Shown here: piece after piece, positions 37,878 through 47,018 of the stretch
Position numbering within the stretch: the first letter of the stretch is position 1
Layout of the letters: each line of letters starts with the position of its first letter
DNA from: Daphnia carinata
Taxonomy: Eukaryota > Arthropoda > Branchiopoda > Diplostraca > Daphniidae
DNA length: 64,000 bases
Reading direction: 5' to 3'
NCBI RefSeq assembly: GCF_022539665.2
Contig: NC_081333.1
Location: 1,984,001-2,048,000 of the forward strand
Program-made: the position numbers and the translations under genes
The notes under the pieces: model-generated
The model's database searches: none
Seen by the model: the letters and a program-made list of their open reading frames with translations, nothing else
What the model was told of the DNA's origin: nothing

Positions 37878-38800
37878 AAAAGCGGACTTCCTCCATGCTA
37901 AGATATCCTCATGATATTCATTCATGATATTCATGATATATCCTCAAGACCGAGTATCCGGGTTTCAAAGTGGATCATAACTGCCTACCCCACCTTGTTG
38001 GAGGTGGAAGTTTAACCAACAAGCTACCAGTTCTCTACCACGGACTCCCTAAGTCTTGTATGACAGCTCTTACCTCTCTAACCAGTTTTGGTTGGATGAT
38101 ACTGGTATCGGCCGCTACCTGTACGAGCCATACCAACAACACGCAGAGTGGTAATTGCTGTCTAGCAAGCCCAATGCTGGGATGAGTGCAACACCCGTTC
38201 GTTGGAAGTGCCGCTACTAAGAGGAGTCGCACTACAACCCTTATATACCGTGAATTGAGTCCCGAAACACGGTTGATAACGCCGTGATGCAGTTTTCCAC
38301 CAATAATCTCGTTTCAAATATTTAATGGAATACAAATTGGTAAATGTAATAAATGAACGTTATTCAAAATGTTATGAAGAATACGATTCGACTTCATTAT
38401 GAAACAAAAATTTATGGAAATAAAAAAAAAACGATAAATTGAGTGATACTTTGCATAGGGAAATACAGTCATGCTGGGTGCAACATTGTGCTTGCTATAG
38501 GTTTTCTGCTGCCCGTTTCTTGTCATTTTAATATGTAAACTGGTTGAAATTTTGCCACATTTTTCATAGAGGTCACATTTGTCACCACAGCATCGCTAGA
38601 GGTGGACTGCTAAAGCCAGCCTGTCCGGACAGTCGGTGTGCATTGAATAGATGCCATAGTTAGCCCAATGTACAATAACTCTAAAAATATAAGTTTCACG
38701 TGAAAATGAATTAACTTTTCATGATCCTTGTTCAATTTTGAACATAAATTATGTATTTTCATAGTTATATCAGGTTTTTTTTTTATTAAAATAGAAAAAA
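37878..38800. repeat. Conserved anonymous block, copy 4
   Basis: Near-identical to the other copies, with a few private substitutions. Confidence 0.8.
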
Positions 38801-39167
38801 ATAGATAAAGTCGGGCTTAAATTTTGAAGCCCAATTTTCTCGTGAAATTCGTGATGATCTTTTTTAATGATTCAGGTCAACACAATAAAAGCTAGAAGTC
38901 ACTTGAAAATTAAAATAGTCGGCGAAATGCGAGTAATTATTGTATTCCAAAGAAAATGCTTTGAAAAATTTGTTAGACCGATTCTTTTCCCTGGGACTAA
39001 TGAAGAAATGCATAGAACTGAGCAAGATAGTGGGCAGTTATTGAAGAAAGAAGTAATCGGAATCAATAATCAGGGAGACGTAAATTAGACAGTATAGTGT
39101 CATAAGCAAGGATGAAGGCAAAACGTTGACACTGGGTGTTTTCGTTTGTTTCGCACGAAAAAGCAAT

Positions 39168-39786
39168 CTATCCCTTGAACTTAATCATACCGGGAGGTAT
39201 GGGACAGCAGAGTTTCTTGAAGCCGGTCCAGCACCTTTTCCCGTTTCCCCTGATGTCAGTCAACATTTCTTGGAACTTGTTGCCACAAGCTGGGAAACAG
39301 AATGGCGACGTCCCACTCCAGAAGCATCCGGAAGATGGTGATAGGATATCGATTTGTGCGGCAACTGACGGGGCTATTACTTGTGGAACTACAACTTGCG
39401 GCCCTGTGTGAAACACTGTTTAAAAAAAAAAAGATATTGCAAGGTAAATTGAATAAAGAGTTTGTTGACAATCATTTAGATATAAACCAATTCAAACTTA
39501 CGTTGGCGTTTCTCCCGTAAGTAAGCGTTAGGATTATCACGCGTTTCCACCTCTGGACAGAAAAATGAGCTTATTTAAATCGTATAATCGAATACGAATA
39601 AATCATAGATGTTTACCGATACTATCCAAATTCTGTGCGTCGGTAAACACAACGACAGCCACTGACAACAGCTGCAACGAAAACGACTGGTAAAACAAGT
39701 GCGCTTTAATTTAAAGTAATGGTGGTCGTAATCGGCATAGTTGACGTAATATTAGACTTACTTACCAAAATAATTGAGGACTTCAT
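39168..39786 (-). CDS. Small secreted six-cysteine protein, array copy B (4 exons)
   Basis: Exons 39766-39786, 39617-39671, 39502-39552 and 39168-39415; intron phases 0, 1, 1; 124 residues. It differs from copy A at only a few residues (for example AQIDIL for APIDIL, and FPAC for LPAC), and every splice site and cysteine is kept, so both copies look functional. The signal peptide and the C-x8-C-x3-C-x17-C-x7-C-C domain are the same. Function unknown. Confidence 0.85.
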
Positions 39787-40240
39787 AGTTGGATGTAGTC
39801 GTTCACACTAGAGCTCTAGAGATGAAGTTTCTTTGACAGGCAAATAATCTAGAATAAATTCAGTAAATCCTTGCACAGCATATTGTAATGCCTCACGATT
39901 ACGGAACACGAATGATGTGGTTTTGCGTTAGCATTTCGTATGAGGTTGAAAACAAAGCCTGGCAGTACGCACCTTCCTGTTGATAAACGTTCACCACCAA
40001 AAATACTTTCACTTTATCGCCATGGCTTTGAGAAGCAATCCGTCTATATGATAGGGAACTGGTTTCCGTTCTTACGCAAAGAGTAAATGGAAACCTTTAA
40101 GGCAACTGTACAAGAGACTTGTTAACGCTATACGTGTAACGGAACGGAAATGCATAGCTCTGATTAAGATGAAGGAAGCGGTAGACAATATTGCTTGGTA
40201 TTAATGGGAGTCGATTTAATCGACAGACAGAACGTGATTA

Positions 40241-40313
40241 AGCCTCTGGCGGGTTTCGAACCCGCAATCCACGGATTAGGAGGCTGGTGCCTTATTCATT
40301 AGGCCACAGAAAC
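40241..40313 (-). pseudogene. tRNA-Arg(CCU)-like pseudogene, unit 4
   Basis: The anticodon loop CTCCTAA and a perfect T-arm (GCGGG/CCCGC) remain, and the acceptor pairs with two G-T wobbles. Three of five anticodon-stem pairs are broken (27-43, 29-41, 31-39), and there is no nearby TTTT. Confidence 0.7.
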
Positions 40314-40517
40314 TGCGTTATTCAACCCTTCCAATTTGCAAATTCCAAATTTCGCGTATGGATCACTACCAAGTTTACCTTATATATCTTCAGCCTTTAT
40401 TCCACAAACTATAGTAAGAACCCAAGCGTGAATATGTCCGTTTTTCTTCTGGTTAAATTAATACATTAGCGGAGGCATACAGAAAAGGATATTTAAGGGA
40501 AAACGCGTAGGATTGTG

Positions 40518-40638
40518 TCTCCATTGGCGCAGATGCTTAGCGCATGGTACTCATACGACAGTAATCGCATTGCGATTCGTGAACTAAACGATTCACGAAG
40601 TTATGCCGAGGTCGCGAGTTCAATCCTCGCCTGGAGAA
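40518..40638 (+). pseudogene. tRNA-Ile-like copy with CAU anticodon, unit 4 forward
   Basis: Same gene type as at 34382, but the loop reads CTCATA instead of CTTATA, changing anticodon UAU to CAU. It also loses one of the invariant D-loop G residues (TGCTTAG for TGGTTAG) and has the T7-C66 acceptor mismatch. TTTT follows at 40641. More likely decaying than recoded. Confidence 0.65.
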
Positions 40639-40790
40639 TATTTTGCTTTCAACCTGCCCGATCTCGACAGGTATGATTAGAACCGAAACAGACAACTTGG
40701 CTTCCTAAACACAACTGAATGAACAGTCGAGGCTTTATATCCATTTGTACATTGGTTTTGCCAACATCAATCCAGCAGATCAAAATGCGT

Positions 40791-40903
40791 TTCTCCAGGC
40801 GAGGCTCGAACTCGCGACCTCGGCATTACTACGATCGTCTACGCATACTGCTATGAATACTGACTTATAAGTACCATGCGCTAACCAACTGCGCCACTGG
40901 AGA
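40791..40903 (-). tRNA. tRNA-Ile(UAU) with 39-nt intron, unit 4 reverse
   Basis: Identical in all stems and intron (40827-40865) to the unit 3 reverse copy; TTTT downstream. Confidence 0.93.
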
Positions 40904-41009
40904 TGTTTTCAATGTTTTGTTTCCTAATCTTATCAAAGTTACACAGTTCAATCAGGCAATCGTAGGAAGCGACGTTATCGTAATCGGACAAGAATAAAAA
41001 CCCAATTCT

Positions 41010-41174
41010 CTAGGCGAGGATCGAACTCCGGTGTTTTGGTTTCTGTTCCTTCATTGCCATCACGACAGGATAGTGATGGTGGTGAAGTACAGGTACAGGG
41101 TTTGGTAGCGACTCTTCATCGCACTGTTCCATTTCTTTTATCTGTGAGAGTAATTCTTTCTGATTCCCCACCAT
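41010..41174 (-). pseudogene. tRNA 3'-half/repeat-protein fragment, copy 4
   Basis: Same chimera as at 37573, with which it shares private variants such as GAGAGTAATTC. Confidence 0.75.
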
Positions 41175-41314
41175 TGCGTAGTTAGTTTTTTTTTTTAAAG
41201 GAGTTCTAGCATGGACATTCGGCTAACGTGGTATACCGGAAAAGCTATGTGTAATAGTTATTAAAATAAAACAGAAGCTACTGGTGTAACTTGTACAAGG
41301 TGTACCTTCCAAGC

Positions 41315-42200
41315 AAAAAGCGGACTTCCTCCATGCTAAGATATCCTCATGATATTCATTCATGATATTCATGATATATCCTCAAGACCGAGTATCCGGG
41401 TTTCAAAGTGGATCATAACTGCCTACCCCACCTTGTTGGAGGTGGAAGTTTAACCAACAAGCTACCAGTTCGCTACCACGGACTCCCTAAGTCTTGTATG
41501 ACAGCTCTTACCTCTCTAACCAGTTTTGGTTGGATGATACTGGTATCGGCCGCTACCTGTACGAGCCATACCAACTACACGTAGAGTGATAATTGCTGTC
41601 TAGCAAGCCCAATGCTGGGATGAGTGCAACACCCGTTCGTTGGAAGTGCCGCTACTATGAGGAGTCGCACTACAACCCTTATATACCGTGAATTGAGTCC
41701 CAAACACGGTTGATAACGCCGTGATGCAGTTTTCCACCAACAATCTCATTTAAAATATTTAATGAAATAGCAATTGGTAAATCTAATAAATGAACGTTAT
41801 TCGAAATGTTATGAAGAATACGATTCGACTTCATTATGAAACAAAAATTTATGGAAATAAAAAAAAAACGATAAATTGAGTGAAACTTTGCATAGGGGAA
41901 TACAGCTGTGTTGGGTGCAACTGTGTGCTTGCTATAGGTTTCCCGCTGCCCGCTTTTTGAGATTTTAATATGTAAACTGGCTAGAATTTCGTCACATTTT
42001 TCATAGAGGTTGTCACCATAGTATTACTAGAGTTGGACTGCTGAAGCCTGTCTGCCCGGACAACCGGTGCGCATTGAACGGATTCCACAATTATCCAAAC
42101 GTAAAATAACTCATAAAATGTGTGTTTCAAGAAAAAATTAAGTCACTTTTCGTGATCCTCATTCAATTTCGAATATAAACCATGTATTTTAATAGTTATA
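41315..42200. repeat. Conserved anonymous block, copy 5 (diverged 3' half)
   Basis: The first ~400 bases remain close to the other copies, whereas from about 41900 substitutions are frequent. This is the most diverged copy of the block. Confidence 0.8.
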
Positions 42201-42859
42201 TGAGGTTTTTTTTTAAATAAAAAAAAAATAGAAAAAGTCGGGCTTATATTGTCGGGCTTACAATGTCGGGCTTAAATTTTGAAGACCAATTTTCTCGCGA
42301 AAAAAAAAGGACATTCCGTGATCTTTTTAAAGATCCTCATTCTATTTCGAATGTAAATCATGTATTTTAATAGTCATATCAGAATTTTTTATCAAAATAT
42401 AAATAAAATAGAAAAAGTCGGGCTTATAATATCGGGTTTGTATTTTGAATCCCAACTTTCTTGTGAAAAAGAAAATCGAACATTCCATGATCTTTTTAAA
42501 GATTCTGGCCGCACGATATATGCTGGAAATCACTTGTAAACGAGAATAATCGGAGAAATGCAAACCTTCCTGTTAATACATTTACCAACATTTACCACCA
42601 AAAAATACTTTGCCTTTATCGCCTTGGGTTTTAGAAGCAATCCGGCTGTACGATACGAAATCGGTTTCCGTTTTTACGCAGAGCAACCGAAAGGCTTTAT
42701 GGGAAAACCTACGAGCCAAACTTTCGTTTACTCTACACAGATTATGTTATGGAAATGCTTCGCTCAGGTCACAGGAAGAAGACAAGGACGCGGTAGATAA
42801 TAATGATGCTTGCAAACTATTAATATGGCTAAACTTAATGACTTCATGGACGTGATTAA

Positions 42860-42931
42860 ACCTCTGGCGGGACTCGAACCCGCAATCCCCGGCTTATGAG
42901 GCCAATGCATTATCCATTATGCCACAGAGGC
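42860..42931 (-). tRNA. tRNA-Arg(CCU)-type body carrying a CAU anticodon
   Basis: Complete cloverleaf on the minus strand: acceptor GCCTCTG/CAGAGGT, D-stem GCAT/ATGC, anticodon stem TTGGC/GCCGG, loop CTCATAA, T-arm GCGGGTTCGAGTCCCGC. The body matches tRNA-Arg(CCU), including the GGATT variable loop, but the anticodon is CAU (Met) instead of CCU. The D-stem pair that differs from the sister copies is changed on both sides (C-G to A-T), so pairing is preserved. No close TTTT terminator is visible, so expression is uncertain. It is the best-paired member of its family here. Confidence 0.75.
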
Positions 42932-43133
42932 TGCAAGATCTTATCTGCCTTCCAATTAGCAAATTCAGAACTTTTCATTTGGATTAATGTCAGGTTTACC
43001 TTTATCATTGCCTTTATTCCACAAACTATCGTAAGACCCCAAGCGTGAATATGTCCGTTTTTATTCTGGTTATATTAATAAGTTAGCGGAGGCATACAAA
43101 AAACTATTATAAGGAAAAACGCGTATGAGTGTG

Positions 43134-43253
43134 TCTCCAGTGGCGCAGCTGGTTAGCGTATGGTACTTATACGACAGTAATTTCATTGCGTTTCGGGATT
43201 GAGCGATTCACGAAGTAATGCCGAGGTCACGAGTTCGATGCCCGCCTGGAGAA
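43134..43253 (+). tRNA. tRNA-Ile(UAU) with 46-nt intron, unit 5 forward
   Basis: Perfect acceptor, anticodon TAT, intron 43172-43217 and TTTTT at 43261. Two T-stem A-C mismatches (49-65 and 52-62) and a D-stem G-T pair weaken it. Confidence 0.75.
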
Positions 43254-43449
43254 TATGTCATTTTTAATCTGCCCGATCTCGAAAGGTTTATTAAAACAGA
43301 GAAAAGAAATTGAAACTTCATTTACTAAACGTAATTGAATGAACGGTAAGTGCTTTGTATCTGTTTCCACTACTATTTTTTCCAACATCCAACTTCAGGA
43401 GATAGCTGTTCAACGACGTCATCCTAATGGAACAAGAATTAAAATCCAT

Positions 43450-43569
43450 TTTTCCAGGCGAGGATCGAACTCGCGACCTCGGCATGTCTTCGGGAATCTT
43501 TAGATTCCTTCGCGCATTCAGATTACTGACGTATAAGTACCATGCGCTAACCAACTGCGCTACTGGAGA
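43450..43569 (-). tRNA. tRNA-Ile(UAU) with 46-nt intron, unit 5 reverse
   Basis: Anticodon TAT, intron 43486-43531 and TTTT downstream. One acceptor mismatch (C2-A71). It marks the end of the array, 320 bases from the stop codon of the repeat-protein gene. Confidence 0.8.
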
Positions 43570-43886
43570 CATCACTTTAAATCATTTTTGAAATATGTAT
43601 TGATGTAGAAAGCGTTTTTCTGCAATAGGAAGGCAAAGATCAATGTTTCCAGATTTTACAACTTTGCATCATCAGTTGGCAGGAAACGAATCTCCTAACA
43701 CAAGTGGTTTCACATTTATGATTTCCACTTAAAAATGAATATGCTGTTCGTCATTGTTAGACGTGTTTTGAGGGAGAAATGAACCTGAAAGCATTGGATT
43801 TTTAAGCGCGAAGTGTAAGGGCAGAAAATGAGCAGTTCGGGTTCCTTGACGTCGTTACAGACCGCGTTCGATTACAGGTTCTTGTA

Positions 43887-45845
43887 TTAACCAATCACAC
43901 TCTTCAAATGATTGGATGGTATTGGGCAGCACAGCTTTTTGTTTCCCGTGAGGCACGCCTTTCCATCCCCCGTTTTGTTTATGATTTTGGCTCTGTAGAA
44001 AGTTCCGCAGTTACCACGGCAGAAGGGCGATGTCCCACTCCAAAAGCATCCCGATTCCTCAAAGCCTACATTTACAGATCGATTAAGACATTTTCTCTTG
44101 CACGCACGTAATAGCTCATTAACACAGAAACTCCAACATTCAATCTAACTCACTCGTGGAATTTTCGACGGAAATCATTCTATTAGACAGCAAAAATCGT
44201 TTGGCTTTCTTACCTATGGGGCGAACGTGATTTGGTTTGTGCGCATGCACCGATGTTGTCCAAACTTCCGGGGGCACCTGTTGTTCAATAGGGTCTTCTA
44301 CCTGGGACGTGTTTGTACCGATGGAAACTTGTTCGGGTTTATTTTGGTCAATCAGTACCGAAGGGGTTTCAAGTTTTAGCTGCTGATCGAGATCCTGTTC
44401 CGGTTTCTGTTGTTCTACTTGAGGAACTTGTTCGGGTATCGCCTCCACTACTGGAATTTGCACCAATTGCGGTAGAGTTACTGGTACCTGTCCAATCACC
44501 ACCGGGACGTCCCCGGGATTCGTTTGCTCTATTGAAACCTGGCCCGGTTTCGTCTCCACCGCTGGAACTTGTACCGGTTTATCTACTGGAACTTGTTCGG
44601 GTTTCGTTTCTACCACGGGAACTTGCACCGGTTGTGGTACATATACTGGAACCTGTCCAGGTTCTGTTTCTACCACGGGAACTTGCACCGGTTGCGGTAG
44701 AGTTACTGGTACCTGTTCGGGCACCACCGAGACGTCTCCAGGATTCTTTTTCTCTATTGAAACCTGTTCCGGTTTCGTCTCCACTGTTGGAACTTGTACA
44801 AGTTGCGATTTATCTACTGGAACCTGTTCCGGTTTCGTCTCTACCACTGGTACTTGCACTGGTTGTGGTACATCTACTGAAACCTGTTCGGGATTCGTCT
44901 CTACCGCTGGAACTTGTATCGATTGCTGTTCACCTACTGGAACCTGTCCAGGTTTTGTTTCTGCCACGGGAATTTGCACCGGTTGTGGTACATCTACTGG
45001 AACCTGTTCCGGTTTCTCACCCGCTACGAAAACCGGCGGGCGATTACGCTCCGTTGCTTGATCCTGTGCTAGCATTGCTGGAATTTTATCCGCTTTATTC
45101 TCTATTACAGGAATTTCGTTTGGTTTTGTTTCCACCTGGACAGAAGCAGAGGGAGTAGGTCTATTATACCAATCCCCATCCGTAGTATATTCCGAATATT
45201 TCCCATCTACGGAAAACTGTTCAGGATTCGTTTGTTCCAAGATTTGTTCTAATTTCTGCTCCTCTTGAGATACTTGATCTGGTTTCTGTTGCTCTACTGT
45301 CATCACGACAGGTGGAATACGGTGGCGATGGGGGTGAGGTTTCCTCTTCACTTCACTATATTGTTCCATTTCCTTCATCTGTGAGCGTAATTCTTGTTGA
45401 TTTCTCATCGTTGCGTAGTTATCTGAAAGTAGATGATAGTTAGATGCCCTACATTCAGGGAAATCAAATAAACAGGAGAAGAAGAATTTGAAAATGAATG
45501 ATTATTTTACACACATACCATAGCGTACATCGTTCAAATGCGCAAATGCATTTTTAAGCCATTCACGCTCTTCTAGTTCTGAAATAACATTGCAAAATGA
45601 TACGATTCATTACGTAATGGACGGATTTTCATGTTATAAAACGTATGAATGTTTCTCATTGTCAATATTGATCTCTATACATTACCATAATCTATTGGAG
45701 TACATTCGACTAACAGAACGATGGCAACGTTTATCACCTGTACGAAATAGAGGCAATTCCTGATCAATGTTTCATCCTCACATTAGAATAAAGGCACTTC
45801 GCTTAAACCTACGATTGAACTTACCAAAAAGATTGAGAAATGCAT
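43887..45845 (-). CDS. Secreted Val/Pro-repeat protein with C-terminal six-cysteine domain (5 exons)
   Basis: Exons 45825-45845, 45686-45737, 45519-45578, 44214-45422 and 43887-44065; intron phases 0, 1, 1, 1; 506 residues. Every junction is GT-AG and in phase. The N-terminus MHFSIFLVINVAIVLLVECT is a signal peptide. Exon 3 encodes a charged helix-like stretch (ELEEREWLKNAFAHLNDVRY). Exon 4 encodes about 400 residues of degenerate repeats around VPVVETKPEQVPVDVPQPVQ. Exon 5 encodes the C-x8-C-x3-C-x17-C-x7-C-C domain (Cys 454, 463, 467, 485, 493, 494). It is the family member with an added repeat exon. The exon 4 frame alone reads through its donor to a false stop, so the cysteine exon would be missed by an ORF scan. 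Function unknown; likely extracellular. Confidence 0.87.
44214..45422 (-). CDS. Repeat exon 4 of the secreted Val/Pro-repeat protein
   Basis: 1209-base exon flanked by phase-1 introns on both sides (acceptor CTTTCAG, donor GTAAGAAAG). The roughly 20-residue repeat alternates VPVVETKPEQ and VPVDVPQPVQ with variants such as VSIEKKNPGDV. Rich in Val, Pro, Gln, Glu and Thr, with no cysteine. The opposite strand is open over 281 codons only because of the repeat. Confidence 0.88.
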
Positions 45846-46393
45846 CGTGAGAGAAGACGTGGTCTAGCACGGGGACACGACGTATAGCGAATGTCTCAAA
45901 CGTTGCCGAACGTCACGCACTGATATGTCGATACACTCCTAACATCAATTGAATATTTAAATTTAAAAAAAAAACGATACCGGTCTTGCATAATCAGTAG
46001 ACTAAAATATATCTATTGGTGTGGTCTAATTCGCATCCGCTGAAAGAGGAACGGATTTCCTGGCCGGTGCACCAACAATTCAACCATGTCACTATAATCT
46101 GATTGTAGTGTGATATCTCGTGTAGACGCTGATCGACGTTAAATGCCGCACAAGTTTAATGCGGGGAAATCAGTCAGATTGAACAATAAAGAAATTATAA
46201 CAGTTGCGCTATGACGGCGAAATTTCTATTCAAATTCGTTCAAAATTCATCGCCTACCGTGGCGCCCTACGAGGTCTGAATCTTCGCAGGTAAAATCACG
46301 AAAAGTTTAAGGGTGAAATTGTATGTATTAAAACTTGACACCAAATCCGTGTACATGAAACGACTCCGCTTCATCTATGCCAGGATTCAGCCT
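45846..46393. other. Intergenic region between two six-cysteine genes
   Basis: About 550 bases upstream of the repeat-protein gene and downstream of the next gene, both on the minus strand. It should hold the promoter of the former, but I see no TATA box at a convincing distance. No other feature. Confidence 0.5.
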
Positions 46394-47018
46394 CTACAAC
46401 GGGCAGCAAAGCTTTTTAATGCCAAACCAGCATCTAAGTCCGTCTCCTGATTTATTCCTAGCAATCATAATGAAACCTTTGCCACAGGATCCGTTACAAA
46501 ATGGCGATGTCCCGCTCCAAAAGCATCTTGTGCTTGCCATCAGACGGTATTTGGGCACCGGTACCGTGGCAGTCTTTGAGTACAGAACTGGAACAATAAG
46601 AACTACAATAAATGAATCTGCATTTCAAATATGCATTTGAATTGCGCTAAAGCAAAATTATTCTTACGGTGACGTTCCTCTCTTGAATATGCATCGATAA
46701 TTTCACGCATGTCCGTGCCTAGAAAACAAAACAATGAAATAAACGAATAAAGATAGAAACTTGCAGCCATCCAATCTATGACACTAATGAGCATTTAAAT
46801 GTATACCTTTTGTATTCAAACGCTGCGTGTTAGCTAATGTAACAACGGCCATCGATAGCAGCACCTGAATACAGCAGAAAATGAAAACGATATCAAATTC
46901 AAGTTCGAATCAATTAGCCTAAATTTACTTTGAAAATTTTAAATGAACCAATTTTAGCAAGTGAGCATTAGAATGGGAGTGTCAGGATGTATATTACCAA
47001 GAATATGGAGCAGTTCAT
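46394..47018 (-). CDS. Small secreted six-cysteine protein, third small paralog (4 exons)
   Basis: Exons 46998-47018, 46807-46864, 46668-46718 and 46394-46587; intron phases 0, 1, 1; 107 residues. Acceptor 46602 is an in-frame alternative for the last exon and would add five residues. Signal peptide MNCSIFLVLLSMAVVTLANT; linker DMREIIDAYSREERH; domain CFWSGTSPFCNGSCGKGF ending IKKLCCPL then stop. Cysteine spacing is identical to the array copies and to the repeat protein. It lacks the array flanks, so it is an older paralog. Function unknown. Confidence 0.82.

Larger units (their letters stand above)
29010..43570. repeat. Higher-order tandem array: five units with tRNA and cysteine-protein genes
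   Basis: Units begin with the same AAGCGGACTTCCTCC sequence at 29010, 31756, 35190, 37878 and 41315, giving spacings of 2746, 3434, 2688 and 3437 bases. Short units (1 and 3) and long units (2 and 4) alternate, so a dimer of about 6.15 kb is itself duplicated; unit 5 is partial and more diverged. All units share an 850-950 base anonymous block, an AT-rich TCGGGCT-motif spacer and a convergent pair of tRNA-Ile(UAU) genes. Units 2, 4 and 5 have a tRNA-Arg-like gene; units 2 and 4 have a six-cysteine protein gene. Units 1-4 end with a truncated copy of the repeat-protein gene found intact at 43.9-45.8 kb. Confidence 0.93.

Noticed and set aside
29010-43570. CRISPR array or prokaryotic element
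   Set aside because: Repeats are kilobase-scale with eukaryotic introns and Pol III genes; no short regularly spaced repeats or cas genes.
44313-45158. 281-codon plus-strand open frame
   Set aside because: Exact antisense of the Val/Pro-repeat exon; open because of repeat codon composition, with no splice context or recognisable domain.
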